From Neoroseomonas terrae (lineage in GTDB: Bacteria; Pseudomonadota; Alphaproteobacteria; Acetobacterales; Acetobacteraceae), in assembly GCF_018129025.1 (NCBI RefSeq), contig NZ_JAAEDI010000042.1:1-44661 (forward strand): a stretch of DNA of 44,661 nucleotides, written 5' to 3'. This document shows, piece after piece, positions 16,387 through 24,714 of the stretch. Made by a program: the position numbers and the translations under genes. The notes beneath the pieces are model-generated. The model worked only from the letters and a program-made list of their open reading frames with translations, was not told the DNA's origin and did not search any database. Position 1 is the first letter of the stretch; every line of letters starts with the position of its first letter.

Positions 16387-18483
16387 ATGGCGCCATCGAC
16401 GTGGCAGCAGGCCCTCTTTACGCCACGCGGCATCGCCCTGATCGGCGTCACCAACGATGCCTCGCGGCTCAGCGGTGGCCCGCTATTCTACCTTCGCAAG
16501 CATGGCTATGCGGGCCCCGTCTATCCGGTGAATTCGCGCCGCGAGTCCGTTCAGGGCGAACGCGCCTACGCGTCGCTTGCCGACATCCCTGGTCCCGTCG
16601 ACCACGCTTACATTCTGCTCAATACCGATGACGCGCTGGATGCCGTGCGCAATTGCATCGGCGCCCGCGTGCGCGTGGCGACCCTACTGGCCGGCGGCTT
16701 CGCGGATGCGGGCCCAGAGGGGCTGGAGAAGCAGCGCCAGGTTGCCGAAGCCGCACGTGCCGGCGGGCTGCGCATCGTCGGGCCGAACAGCCTCGGCCTC
16801 GTGAACTTCCACAATGCCATGCCGTTGACGGCCACGCCGGCGCTGATCCGTGCTGACATGATCCCCGGCCGCCTGATGGTGATCTCCCAGAGCGGCAGCA
16901 TGATGGGCACGCTGATCTCGCGCGGCCATGCCCGCGGCATCGGCTTCTCCAAGGCCATATCGATCGGCAATGAATCCGACCTCACGGTTGGCGAGATTGG
17001 CGCTGCCTTCGCCGACGATCCCGAAACCGAAGCCTTTCTGCTGTTCATCGAGACGATCCGCGACCGCGCAGCTATGACCCGCTTCGCCGAACTGGCGCAT
17101 CGCCAGGGCAAGCCGATCCTCGCCTTCAAGCTCGGGCGATCAGAGGCGGGGCGGCAGATGGCTGTGTCGCATACAGGCGCGATCGTCGGCTCCGACCGCG
17201 CTGCTGACGCCTTCCTGAAGCATCTCGGCATCGTTCGGGTCGATCACATTGAGACGCTGTTCGAACTGCCGGCGCTGATCGGCCGCCGCGGACCGCCGAA
17301 GCGGCGCGGCGGCGCGGTCGGCGTGGTGACGACGACAGGCGGCGGCGCAGCGCTGGTAGTGGATCGGCTCGGCACGCTCGGCGTGACGGTGACGCCACCC
17401 TCCGCGGCGGTGCTAAGTGCGTTGCACACCAAGGACGTCGTGGTGCAGCCGGGCCAGGTGCTCGACCTCACCATGGCTGGCACGCGCTATGAGGCGATGC
17501 GTGCGGCGGTGGAGACCATGCAGGCCGCGCCGGAGAATGAGCTGGTCCTCACCGTCACCGGCAACTCGGCCGAGTTTCGGGGCGACCTCACGGTGCGGCC
17601 CATCATCGATGCCACGGGCGACAAACCGCGCGCAGTGTTCCTGGCGCCGAACGCCGAGCAGTCGCTGAAACTGTTGGCCGAGGCCGGCGTGCCGGGATTC
17701 CGGACGCCGGAATCCTGCGCCGATGCGATCGCTGCCTATCTCGGCTGGACCGGGCCGGGTGTGCGCGGCGAACCGCTGGCGCCGAAGCTGGCTGCGACAC
17801 TGCGCGATGGTCTCGGCAGTGCCGACGGAACGCGCAACGAGCGACAGTCACTCGTCGCCTTCGCCACCCTCGGCATTGCGACGGCGGAGTCCGCGGTGAT
17901 GGAACCGGACGCCGAGCCGCCCTCCATCGGCTATCCGGTGGTCGCGAAGATCCTGTCGCCGGACGTCCCCCACAAGACCGAGGCCGGGGGCGTCGCGCTG
18001 CGTATCGGCTCGCCGGAGGAGCTGCGTGATGCTGCCTCACGTATCCTGGCAAGAGTCCGCGATTACAAGGCCGACGCGCGGATTGAGGGCATCCTGGTTC
18101 AGCGAATGGAGACGCGCGGCCTGATCGAAGTGCTGCTCGGCTATCGCCGCGACCCGCATGTCGGTCCGATCGTCACACTAGCCATGGGCGGCGTGCTCGC
18201 GGAAATCCATGCCGATGCCGCGGTGCGCATGGCACCGGTCACCGTCGCCGCGGCGACGGAGATGATCCAGGAAGTTGCCTCGCTTGCCCTGATCCGCGGC
18301 TATCGCGGCTTGCCACGCGGCGACGTCGCCGCGCTCGCGGAGGCGGTCGCGGCGTTGTCGCGACTGGCTGATCTCGAGGAAGTCGCGGAAGCGGAGATCA
18401 ACCCGCTGATCGTGCGCCACGACGGTGAGGGCGTCGTCGCTGTCGACGGACTCATCGTGCTCGGCGGCGGAGATCCCGCATGA
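16387..18483 (+). CDS. Acetate--CoA ligase family protein, NDP-forming acyl-CoA synthetase
   Basis: About 698 residues, the fused alpha-beta NDP-forming acyl-CoA synthetase. CoA-binding domain: PRGIALIGVTNDASRLSGG. Ligase domain: MVISQSGSMMGTLISRG, and AVSHTGAIVGSDRAADAF with the phospho-His at residue 262. ATP-grasp part: GYPVVAKILSPDVPHKTEAG, RRDPHVGPIVTLAMGG and EEVAEAEINPLIV. Start choice is uncertain: ATG 16387 gives the usual short N terminus, GTG 16336 is in frame and also downstream of the predicted promoter. The stop overlaps the next ATG by four bases. First enzyme of module C; activates an unknown carboxylate. Confidence 0.9.
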   Translation: MAPSTWQQALFTPRGIALIGVTNDASRLSGGPLFYLRKHGYAGPVYPVNSRRESVQGERAYASLADIPGPVDHAYILLNTDDALDAVRNCIGARVRVATLLAGGFADAGPEGLEKQRQVAEAARAGGLRIVGPNSLGLVNFHNAMPLTATPALIRADMIPGRLMVISQSGSMMGTLISRGHARGIGFSKAISIGNESDLTVGEIGAAFADDPETEAFLLFIETIRDRAAMTRFAELAHRQGKPILAFKLGRSEAGRQMAVSHTGAIVGSDRAADAFLKHLGIVRVDHIETLFELPALIGRRGPPKRRGGAVGVVTTTGGGAALVVDRLGTLGVTVTPPSAAVLSALHTKDVVVQPGQVLDLTMAGTRYEAMRAAVETMQAAPENELVLTVTGNSAEFRGDLTVRPIIDATGDKPRAVFLAPNAEQSLKLLAEAGVPGFRTPESCADAIAAYLGWTGPGVRGEPLAPKLAATLRDGLGSADGTRNERQSLVAFATLGIATAESAVMEPDAEPPSIGYPVVAKILSPDVPHKTEAGGVALRIGSPEELRDAASRILARVRDYKADARIEGILVQRMETRGLIEVLLGYRRDPHVGPIVTLAMGGVLAEIHADAAVRMAPVTVAAATEMIQEVASLALIRGYRGLPRGDVAALAEAVAALSRLADLEEVAEAEINPLIVRHDGEGVVAVDGLIVLGGGDPA

Positions 18484-19286
18484 GCTGGACCGAGCGTTAC
18501 CAATGGTTGCGCGTCGAGATCGACGCAGGCGTTGCGACCGTCACCATGAATCGTCCCGAAGCGCGCAACGCCATGATCCCCGTGATGCGCGCGGAGATCG
18601 AGCGCATCTGGCTCGACATTGCCGCAGATGAGCATATCGACGTGGTGCTGCTGACGGGTGCTGGCGACAGTTTCTCGGCCGGCGGCGACGTGAAGGCAAT
18701 GGCGGCGCGCGCCGGCACCGAGGAAGGTCGGCGCCATGCCATCGAGGGGTTCGGCCGCGCGAAGCGGATGTGCCAGAACATGCTCGATGTACCCCAGGCG
18801 ATCATCGCTGCAGTTAATGGCGACGCGATGGGGCTCGGCGCGACGCTGGCGCTGATCGCGGATGTCTCGGTGATGGCGGATGCGGCGCGGATCGGCGACA
18901 GCCATGTCAAGGTTGGCCTGGTTGCCGGCGATGGCGGCACGGTGTTCTGGCCACTGTTGATCGGACCGAACCGCGCCAAGGAATTCCTGATGCGCAGTCG
19001 TATCGCCACAGGCGCGGAGGCAGCCTCCTTCGGCCTGGTGAACCATGCGGTGCCGAAGGATGAGGTGCTCCCGATGGCACGCGCGATCGCCACGGAGTTG
19101 GCATCCCAGCCGAAATGGGCGGTGCGGTGGACGAAGCTTTCGGTGAATGCGTGGCTGAAGCAGCAGCTGAACATGATCATCGACGCCTCGCATGGGCTCG
19201 AGATGCTGACAGCGATGACCTGGGATCATGGCGAGGCGGCCCGTGCCTTCGCCGAGGAACGCCGCCCGCATTTCCGGGGCGAGTGA
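18480..19286 (+). CDS. Enoyl-CoA hydratase/isomerase family protein lacking classical catalytic Glu residues
   Basis: A 268-residue crotonase: VTMNRPEARNAMIPVMRAEI, LLTGAGDSFSAGGDVKAMAA (oxyanion hole), NGDAMGLGATLALIADVSVM and IGDSHVKVGLVAGDGGTVFW. At the positions of the two catalytic Glu residues of enoyl-CoA hydratase it has Thr/Leu and His, so simple hydratase activity is doubtful. The SHVKVGLVAGDGG stretch marks a distinct crotonase subgroup common in such operons. ATG overlaps the synthetase stop (ATGA). It is followed after seven bases by the first dehydrogenase subunit. Confidence 0.9.
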   Translation: MSWTERYQWLRVEIDAGVATVTMNRPEARNAMIPVMRAEIERIWLDIAADEHIDVVLLTGAGDSFSAGGDVKAMAARAGTEEGRRHAIEGFGRAKRMCQNMLDVPQAIIAAVNGDAMGLGATLALIADVSVMADAARIGDSHVKVGLVAGDGGTVFWPLLIGPNRAKEFLMRSRIATGAEAASFGLVNHAVPKDEVLPMARAIATELASQPKWAVRWTKLSVNAWLKQQLNMIIDASHGLEMLTAMTWDHGEAARAFAEERRPHFRGE

Positions 19287-19293
19287 GGACGAG

Positions 19294-20343
19294 ATGAACG
19301 ACGTCACGCGCATGCTTGAGGACACCGCAGCGCGGCTGTTCTCAGATCACGTCGACAGGGCCGTGCATGCCGCCGCCGAAGCGGGTGAGTGGCCGGCGGC
19401 CCTTTGGCAGGCCTTGGAGGACAGCGGGCTCACGCAGCCGCTTGAGGCCGGGCTGTCGCTGCCCGAGGCCATGGGCCTGTTGCAGATCGCCGCACAGCAT
19501 GCGGCACCGGTTCCCTTGGCTGAGACGCTTTGCGCAGCCTGGATGATGGCAAACTGCGGTATCGAGGTGTCGACCGGCCCGATGACGATCGCGCCGGTCG
19601 TGCGTGGCGAGACCTTGCGACTGGAGCGACGTGGCGATGGCTGGCATCTCGCGGGCCGTGCCACACGCGTACCCTGGGGACGCCATGCGACATCCATCGC
19701 GGTGCTGGCGGAAACGGACGACGGCGCGCTCCACGTCGCTCTTCTGCCGCGCGATGCGGCCGCGATCATCCATGGCGGGAACACTGCGCTCGAGCCTCGC
19801 GACACGCTGATCGTGGACACCGCGTTGCCAGTAGGCGCCGTGGCCCGTTGCCCCTTCGGCTACGACGTGCTCCGTGCATTCGGCGCCGCGATGCGCACAG
19901 CGCAGATTGCCGGCGCGCTCGAACGGGCGCTGGAGCTTAGCGTCACATATGCCGGCCAGCGCGTGCAGTTCGGCCGCGCCATCGGCAAGTTTCAGGCGAT
20001 CCAGCACAACCTCGCGCTGCTGGCGAGCCAGGCCGGTGCCGCCGCCGCCGCCGCTGGCATGGTAGCCGAAGCACTGTCCGCGACGCCGGACATGCTGATG
20101 ATCGCCGCCGCCAAGGGCCGCGCTTCCGAAGCCGCCAGCGCCGGCGCTGCCATTGCGCACCAGGCGCATGGCGCCATTGGCTTTACCTGGGAGTACCCGT
20201 TGAACTGGGCAACACGCCGGCTCTGGTCCTGGCGGGACGAGTTCGGCAACGAGACCGAGTGGTACCCGCTCGTCGGCGCCGTCGTCGCGGGCCGCGAGCC
20301 TGCCGGGATCTGGCCTGCAATGACAGGCACGGAGGCAGCGTGA
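19294..20343 (+). CDS. Acyl-CoA dehydrogenase family protein, small/second subunit
   Basis: A 349-residue protein whose C-terminal half is clearly acyl-CoA dehydrogenase (GALERALELSVTYAGQRVQF, GRAIGKFQAIQHNLALLASQ, HQAHGAIGFTWEYPLN), while the N-terminal and middle domains are divergent: the flavin-contacting middle-domain segment of the partner gene (MSEPDSGSDLASV) has no counterpart. Such shortened partners occur as the second subunit of heterotetrameric dehydrogenases (ChsE1-ChsE2, ChsE4-ChsE5). GAGGACGAG precedes ATG 19294. The stop shares one base with the next ATG (TGATG), consistent with equimolar synthesis with the next protein. Confidence 0.9.
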   Translation: MNDVTRMLEDTAARLFSDHVDRAVHAAAEAGEWPAALWQALEDSGLTQPLEAGLSLPEAMGLLQIAAQHAAPVPLAETLCAAWMMANCGIEVSTGPMTIAPVVRGETLRLERRGDGWHLAGRATRVPWGRHATSIAVLAETDDGALHVALLPRDAAAIIHGGNTALEPRDTLIVDTALPVGAVARCPFGYDVLRAFGAAMRTAQIAGALERALELSVTYAGQRVQFGRAIGKFQAIQHNLALLASQAGAAAAAAGMVAEALSATPDMLMIAAAKGRASEAASAGAAIAHQAHGAIGFTWEYPLNWATRRLWSWRDEFGNETEWYPLVGAVVAGREPAGIWPAMTGTEAA

Positions 20344-21497
20344 TGGACCTGCTGCGTTTCGATGCCCCGCCGGTCTCGCCGGAAGCGGAGGCGCTGCGCC
20401 AGGAGGTTCGCACCTTCCTCCGCGCGGAGCTCAAGCCTGGGCTGAGCCGTGACCGCTCCGGCACCCTTGGCGGCTTCAACCCCGAGTTCAGCCGGAAGGT
20501 CGGTGCTCGCGGATGGCTCGGCATGACGTATCCGAAGCAGTACGGCGGCCACGAGCGCAGCATGCTTGAGCGCTATGTCGTGCTCGAGGAAATGCTGGCC
20601 GCTGGCGCCCCCATCAACGCGCACTACGTCGCCGATCGGCAAAGTGGCCCGTTGCTGCTGCGCTTCGGCAATGAGGACCAGAAGCACGAGGTGGTGCCGC
20701 GCATCGCCCGCGGCGAATGCTACTTCTGCATCGGCATGAGTGAGCCTGATAGCGGCTCCGACCTGGCCTCGGTGCGTACGCGCGCCGTTGAGACCAACGG
20801 CGGTTGGCGCGTCAACGGTACCAAGATATGGACCTCCTACGCCGAGCGCAGCCACTACATGATTCTGTTCTGTCGGAGTGCTGACGCTGATCCGAAGGAT
20901 CGCCAGGCAGGCTTCACGCAGTTCCTCGTCGACATGAAGACGCCCGGCCTGACGATCAATCCAATACGCAACCTCGCGGGCGACACCAACTTCAACGAAG
21001 TGTTGTTCCAGGACATGCTGCTGCCGGACAGCGCGGTCATCGGCAAGGCCGGCAATGCCTGGAAGCAGCTCACCAGCGAACTGGCGTTGGAGCGCAGCGG
21101 ACCCGATCGCTTCCTTGCAGGTTTCAAGCTGTTTCGGACGCTGGTGGGGCAGCTTGGTCCCGACCCTGGCGAGCGCGCGCGCCTCGAACTCGGCCGCCAT
21201 GCCGCGCACATGATGGTGCTGCGACGCATGTCCCGCTCGGTCGCGGCGATGCTGCAGCAGGGCCAGGATCCCGCGCTGCAGGGCGCCATGGTCAAGGACC
21301 TCGGCACCACGCTGGAACAGTCCCTGCCTGACATGGTGCGCCAACTGGCGCCAGTGGAGGGCGATCCCGAGGCCGAGGACGAACTCGCCGCGGCGCTGGC
21401 CGATGTGACGCAGAACGCACCGTCCTATTCGATCCGCGGCGGCACGCGGGAGATCTTGCGCAGCACCATCGCGCGGGGATTGGGGCTGCGCCAGTAA
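20343..21497 (+). CDS. Acyl-CoA dehydrogenase family protein, large subunit
   Basis: A 384-residue flavoprotein with the full motif set: WLGMTYPKQYGGHERSMLER, FCIGMSEPDSGSDLASVRTR, WRVNGTKIWTSYAERSHYMI, NPIRNLAGDTNFNEVLFQDM and a C terminus APSYSIRGGTREILRSTIAR. The position of the Tyr-Glu-Gly-Thr catalytic Glu reads Arg-Gly-Gly-Thr, typical of the FadE-like group where the base sits elsewhere. Paired with the upstream short subunit by a one-base overlap. Oxidises the acyl-CoA formed by the module C synthetase (inference). Confidence 0.92.
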   Translation: MDLLRFDAPPVSPEAEALRQEVRTFLRAELKPGLSRDRSGTLGGFNPEFSRKVGARGWLGMTYPKQYGGHERSMLERYVVLEEMLAAGAPINAHYVADRQSGPLLLRFGNEDQKHEVVPRIARGECYFCIGMSEPDSGSDLASVRTRAVETNGGWRVNGTKIWTSYAERSHYMILFCRSADADPKDRQAGFTQFLVDMKTPGLTINPIRNLAGDTNFNEVLFQDMLLPDSAVIGKAGNAWKQLTSELALERSGPDRFLAGFKLFRTLVGQLGPDPGERARLELGRHAAHMMVLRRMSRSVAAMLQQGQDPALQGAMVKDLGTTLEQSLPDMVRQLAPVEGDPEAEDELAAALADVTQNAPSYSIRGGTREILRSTIARGLGLRQ

Positions 21498-21561
21498 TTA
21501 TCAGTCTCGGTCGGCGCTTCAGGAGCCAACCTGATCCCGACGTGGTGGAGGAAGGTCCAGG

Positions 21562-22554
21562 ATGAACGCCCAACATCTCCCGCGCCGACGCATCATCGCC
21601 GCAGCGGCCGCGAGCCTGCTTCCCGGTGCCGCGTTGGGCCAGGCTGGCGGTGCATATCCAAATCGTCCGGTCCGTATCATGCAAGGCTACACGGCAGGTG
21701 GTCCGACCGATCTCATCGCGCGCGTGCTGGCGGACAAGCTGAGCATCGGTTGGGGCGGTCGGCCCGTTGTGGTGGAAGCGCGGCCCGGGGCCAGCGGAAC
21801 GCTCGCGGCGGGCGCCGTGGCCCGCTCCGCGCCCGATGGCTACACTCTCGTCCTGCTTGCCTCGACGCATGTACAAACGCCGACGCTATTGCCGCGTTTG
21901 CCTTTCCACACAGTCAATGACTTCACGCCGCTGGCACAAATCGCCTCATACCCATTGCTGCTCGTCGTGAATGCGGACTTCGCCGCGCGTACCTTGGTCG
22001 AGTTTGTCGGCCGCGCAAGGGAGCAACCGGGAGGCGTGACATTTGCGACCGCGGGGATCGGGAGCTCGCCGCATTTGTCCGCGGCGCAGCTCGCAGTACG
22101 TGCAGGCGTCGAATTCACCTATGTGCAGTATCCCGGCACCTCCAACGGCCAGACGGCGGTGATGACGGGCGAGGTGAATGCAATGTTCCTGAACCCGCTG
22201 CTCGCATTGCCGATGATCCGTGATGGCCGCTTCCGCGTGCTTGGCACAACCGGCGCGGAGCGCTGGCGCGACCTCCCGGACGTTCCCACCATCGCGGAAG
22301 CCGGCTTCAACGGCTACGAAGCGAATGTTTGGTACGGTGTGCTTGGCCCGGCTGGCTTGCCGCCCGAGTTGGTGACCGAGATATCGAGCGCGATTCGCGG
22401 CGCAATGCAGCAGCCTGATCTCCAAGAGCGACTGCGGGTCGCCGGATTCAACAGCTTTTTCGTTGGCCCGACTGCCTTCCGGGCCACGATGGAGAATGAC
22501 CTGACACGCTGGGCAGAAATCATCCGGCGCGCCGGGATTCGAGGGGCGGACTAG
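21562..22554 (+). CDS. TctC/Bug-family tripartite tricarboxylate transporter substrate-binding protein
   Basis: A 330-residue periplasmic protein with a twin-arginine-type signal (PRRRIIAAAAASLLPGAALG-Q). Key segments: NRPVRIMQGYTAGGPTDL, EARPGASGTLAAGAVAR, FTPLAQIASYPLLLVVN, PHLSAAQLAVRAGVEFTYVQ and LPDVPTIAEAGFNGYEANVW. ATG 21562 follows GGAGGAAGG. It ends module C, 64 bases after the dehydrogenase. It is the closest relative in the window of the protein at 5150-6142, same length and matching residues through the ligand-binding loops, suggesting duplication and similar ligands for modules A and C. Confidence 0.93.
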   Translation: MNAQHLPRRRIIAAAAASLLPGAALGQAGGAYPNRPVRIMQGYTAGGPTDLIARVLADKLSIGWGGRPVVVEARPGASGTLAAGAVARSAPDGYTLVLLASTHVQTPTLLPRLPFHTVNDFTPLAQIASYPLLLVVNADFAARTLVEFVGRAREQPGGVTFATAGIGSSPHLSAAQLAVRAGVEFTYVQYPGTSNGQTAVMTGEVNAMFLNPLLALPMIRDGRFRVLGTTGAERWRDLPDVPTIAEAGFNGYEANVWYGVLGPAGLPPELVTEISSAIRGAMQQPDLQERLRVAGFNSFFVGPTAFRATMENDLTRWAEIIRRAGIRGAD

Positions 22555-22558
22555 CTAG

Positions 22559-22643
22559 CCGTACCTCGGCAAGGGTGGTGCGCCCCGATCGGATTGAATC
22601 CGTCAGTTCGTGGCGCGTCGGTCGCGGGTCGGCCGAGGTACGG
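22559..22643. terminator. Long nested inverted repeat between convergent operons
   Basis: CCGTACCTCGGC (22559-22570) is perfectly complementary to GCCGAGGTACGG (22632-22643). Inside lie GCGCC (22580-22584) with GGCGC (22612-22616), and CGGATT-G-AATCCG (22590-22602). The three pairs are nested, so the transcript from either strand could fold into one long hairpin. It sits five bases after the TctC stop and 86 bases from the end of the opposing FAH gene, so a bidirectional terminator is the simplest reading; there is no T run. Confidence 0.45.
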
Positions 22644-22728
22644 AAGGTGTCAGCTCGGCAGACGGACAGATCTGAAACGGCAAGCAAGCATCCGGTCCAA
22701 GAACGAAGTCTGGCCATCGCGCCGTTGA

Positions 22729-23718
22729 CTACCCGATCATCGTCACTAACGCGCCGATGCCGCTGACACGCAGTTCGACACGTTCGCCCGACTGCCAACT
22801 TCGCTTCAGGTCCATGCCACAGCCCCGGTGGTAACATCCGGAGCTGATGACATGGCCAGGACGAATAGTCTGCTCCAGCGATAGATAGCCGAGCATGTCC
22901 TCAAAATCCCGACTCATGTCGGCGGTGCTTGCGCTAGACAGTTCCTCGCCGTTCACCGAGAGCGACAGGCGCTGGTCGCGCAGGTCGCCGATCTCGTCAT
23001 GCGTGACAATCCAGGGACCCATGATGTTACCGCCATCAAAATCCTTGCCCTTGGCAGGGCCCCGGCCCGATTTCATCTCCATCAATTGTCTCGTGCGGCT
23101 GCTGCCATCATTGACGATCGTGAAGCCGATGATAGCGCGCCGCGCGGCGTCGCGATCGAGGTTGCGACCGCCACTGCCAACGATGGCGACAAACTCGCAT
23201 TCGACATCCAGGTCACTAGTCTGGCCATAGGAGGGTGGCCGCAACGTGGTCCCCGGGCCGACATAGGAATCTGGATTGCCCTTCCAATAGGGCAGGATCC
23301 CGCCCCCCTCCTCGGCGGGCTTCAGTACGGATCCGCGTTCCGCGCCGGCCTTGCCGTGCGCCGGCCAGCAGCTGAAGTTTGCGATACCAGGGGGGCGCGG
23401 CACGGGAGCCAGGAGGGTGATGGCATCCATGGCGTGGACCAGACGCTGGCCCACACCGGTTGCCTCCTGGCCGCGCGAATGCACATAGGCCACCGCCTCA
23501 CGCACCCAATCAAGGCCGGTTTCGCCCATGCCAATCAAGTCGACCATCTCGGGCGGGACCTGAGCGGCGCCGATACGCGCGGCGGCGGCGGCGGGCACCT
23601 GGCGCTCCAGCAGCGCACTACGTGCTGCGGTCGCGTCGACAATGCCGGCATCCATCACGACGCCAACGCGTCGTTGTGGACCGAGCGGTGTATTGATCTC
23701 GAATGTCGCAAGCTTCAT
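22729..23718 (-). CDS. Fumarylacetoacetate hydrolase (FAH) family protein
   Basis: A 329-residue metal-dependent hydrolase or hydratase acting on C-C bonds of keto acids. Signs of the family: PRPPGIANFSCWPAHGKAG, SDLDVECEFVAIVGSGGRNL with the Glu metal ligands, IIGFTIVNDGSSRTRQLMEM with the Asp ligand, KGKDFDGGNIMGPWIVTHDE and ISSGCYHRGCGMDLKR. It is the last gene of module D, 15 bases after the TctC gene. Members include fumarylacetoacetase, 2-keto-4-pentenoate hydratase and acylpyruvases; the substrate here could be a beta-diketo acid produced by the upstream dioxygenase and hydroxyacid oxidase, but this is inference. Confidence 0.9.
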   Translation of the reverse strand: MKLATFEINTPLGPQRRVGVVMDAGIVDATAARSALLERQVPAAAAARIGAAQVPPEMVDLIGMGETGLDWVREAVAYVHSRGQEATGVGQRLVHAMDAITLLAPVPRPPGIANFSCWPAHGKAGAERGSVLKPAEEGGGILPYWKGNPDSYVGPGTTLRPPSYGQTSDLDVECEFVAIVGSGGRNLDRDAARRAIIGFTIVNDGSSRTRQLMEMKSGRGPAKGKDFDGGNIMGPWIVTHDEIGDLRDQRLSLSVNGEELSSASTADMSRDFEDMLGYLSLEQTIRPGHVISSGCYHRGCGMDLKRSWQSGERVELRVSGIGALVTMIG

Positions 23719-23733
23719 TGGATATCCCTTAAC

Positions 23734-24714
23734 TCAGTCGAGCCTCAGGCCGATGGCCCGAGAGACGCCGGTCCATTTCCCGATCTCTGCCTGGACGTAG
23801 CTGCGCAGTTCGTCAGGACCGAGGTAAGCGGGCGTCAGGCCCTGTTCGATCAGGCGCTGCGCGATCTGCGGATCGGCCAGCGCCTCGCGCAGCGCGCCCG
23901 AGGCACGATCGCGGGTCGCATCCGGCAGACCGGCCGGGCCGAACATCGCGAACCAGGAATCGGCGATGACGCCTTCGGCGCCCTGCTCCACCGCCGTCGG
24001 CACGTCGGGTGCCTGCACCTGGCGACGGGCAGCGGTGACGGCTATGGTGCGCAGTCGGCCTTCCCGCACATGCGGCAGGATGGCGACCGTGTAGATCATC
24101 ATCTTCACATGCCCAGCCAGCGTGTCGGACACGCCCTGGGCGATGTTGTTGTAGGGGATATGGGTCAGCGGCGCGCCGCTCCGCAGCGTGAGTATCTCAC
24201 CGGCCAGGCCGTTGGAACTGCCGCGGCTGCCGGCGGCATAGGACAGGCCTTGCGGCTGCGCCTTCGCATAGGCGATCAGCTCCTGCAGGTTGTGGACCGG
24301 CAGCGAGGGATGCACGACGATGAAGTTCGTCGAGCTGCAGGCGAGACCGATCGGCGTGAAGTCCTGCACCGCGTCATAGGGAATGCGCGGCATCATCGCC
24401 GGCAGGATGCCATGCGACGAGGCCGCCGCCATCAGCAGCGTGTAGCCATCGCGCGGCGCGCGGGCGACAATTTCGCTACCTGTGACGCCGCCGGCGCCCG
24501 GCCGATTGTCGATGACGATGGCCTCGCCGAGCGTCTGCGCCATGCGCGGCCCGAGCACGCGCATCATCGTGTCGGTGGCAGATCCCGCCTGAAACGGCAC
24601 GACCACGCGTATCGGTCGCGTCGGCCATTCCGTCATTTGCGCTTCCGCGTCGGCCGGCGCCACCGCAACGCTAACGGCAGCAGTGAGCAGATAACGCCGC
24701 GCTACGGAGGTCAT
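23734..24714 (-). CDS. TctC/Bug-family tripartite tricarboxylate transporter substrate-binding protein
   Basis: A 326-residue periplasmic protein with an ARRYLLTAAVSVAV signal and cleavage near AEA-QMTEWP. Segments: TRPIRVVVPFQAGSATDTMM, NRPGAGGVTGSEIVARAP, FTPIGLACSSTNFIVVHPSL, PLTHIPYNNIAQGVSDTLAG and APDVPTAVEQGAEGVIADSW. The ATG overlaps the dioxygenase stop by four bases. It is a close paralogue of the first gene of this operon (26842-27831), sharing the GSATD, STNFIVVHPS and HIPY/HVPY segments; two such proteins in one operon may recognise substrate and product or two related ligands. Confidence 0.93.
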   Translation of the reverse strand: MTSVARRYLLTAAVSVAVAPADAEAQMTEWPTRPIRVVVPFQAGSATDTMMRVLGPRMAQTLGEAIVIDNRPGAGGVTGSEIVARAPRDGYTLLMAAASSHGILPAMMPRIPYDAVQDFTPIGLACSSTNFIVVHPSLPVHNLQELIAYAKAQPQGLSYAAGSRGSSNGLAGEILTLRSGAPLTHIPYNNIAQGVSDTLAGHVKMMIYTVAILPHVREGRLRTIAVTAARRQVQAPDVPTAVEQGAEGVIADSWFAMFGPAGLPDATRDRASGALREALADPQIAQRLIEQGLTPAYLGPDELRSYVQAEIGKWTGVSRAIGLRLD

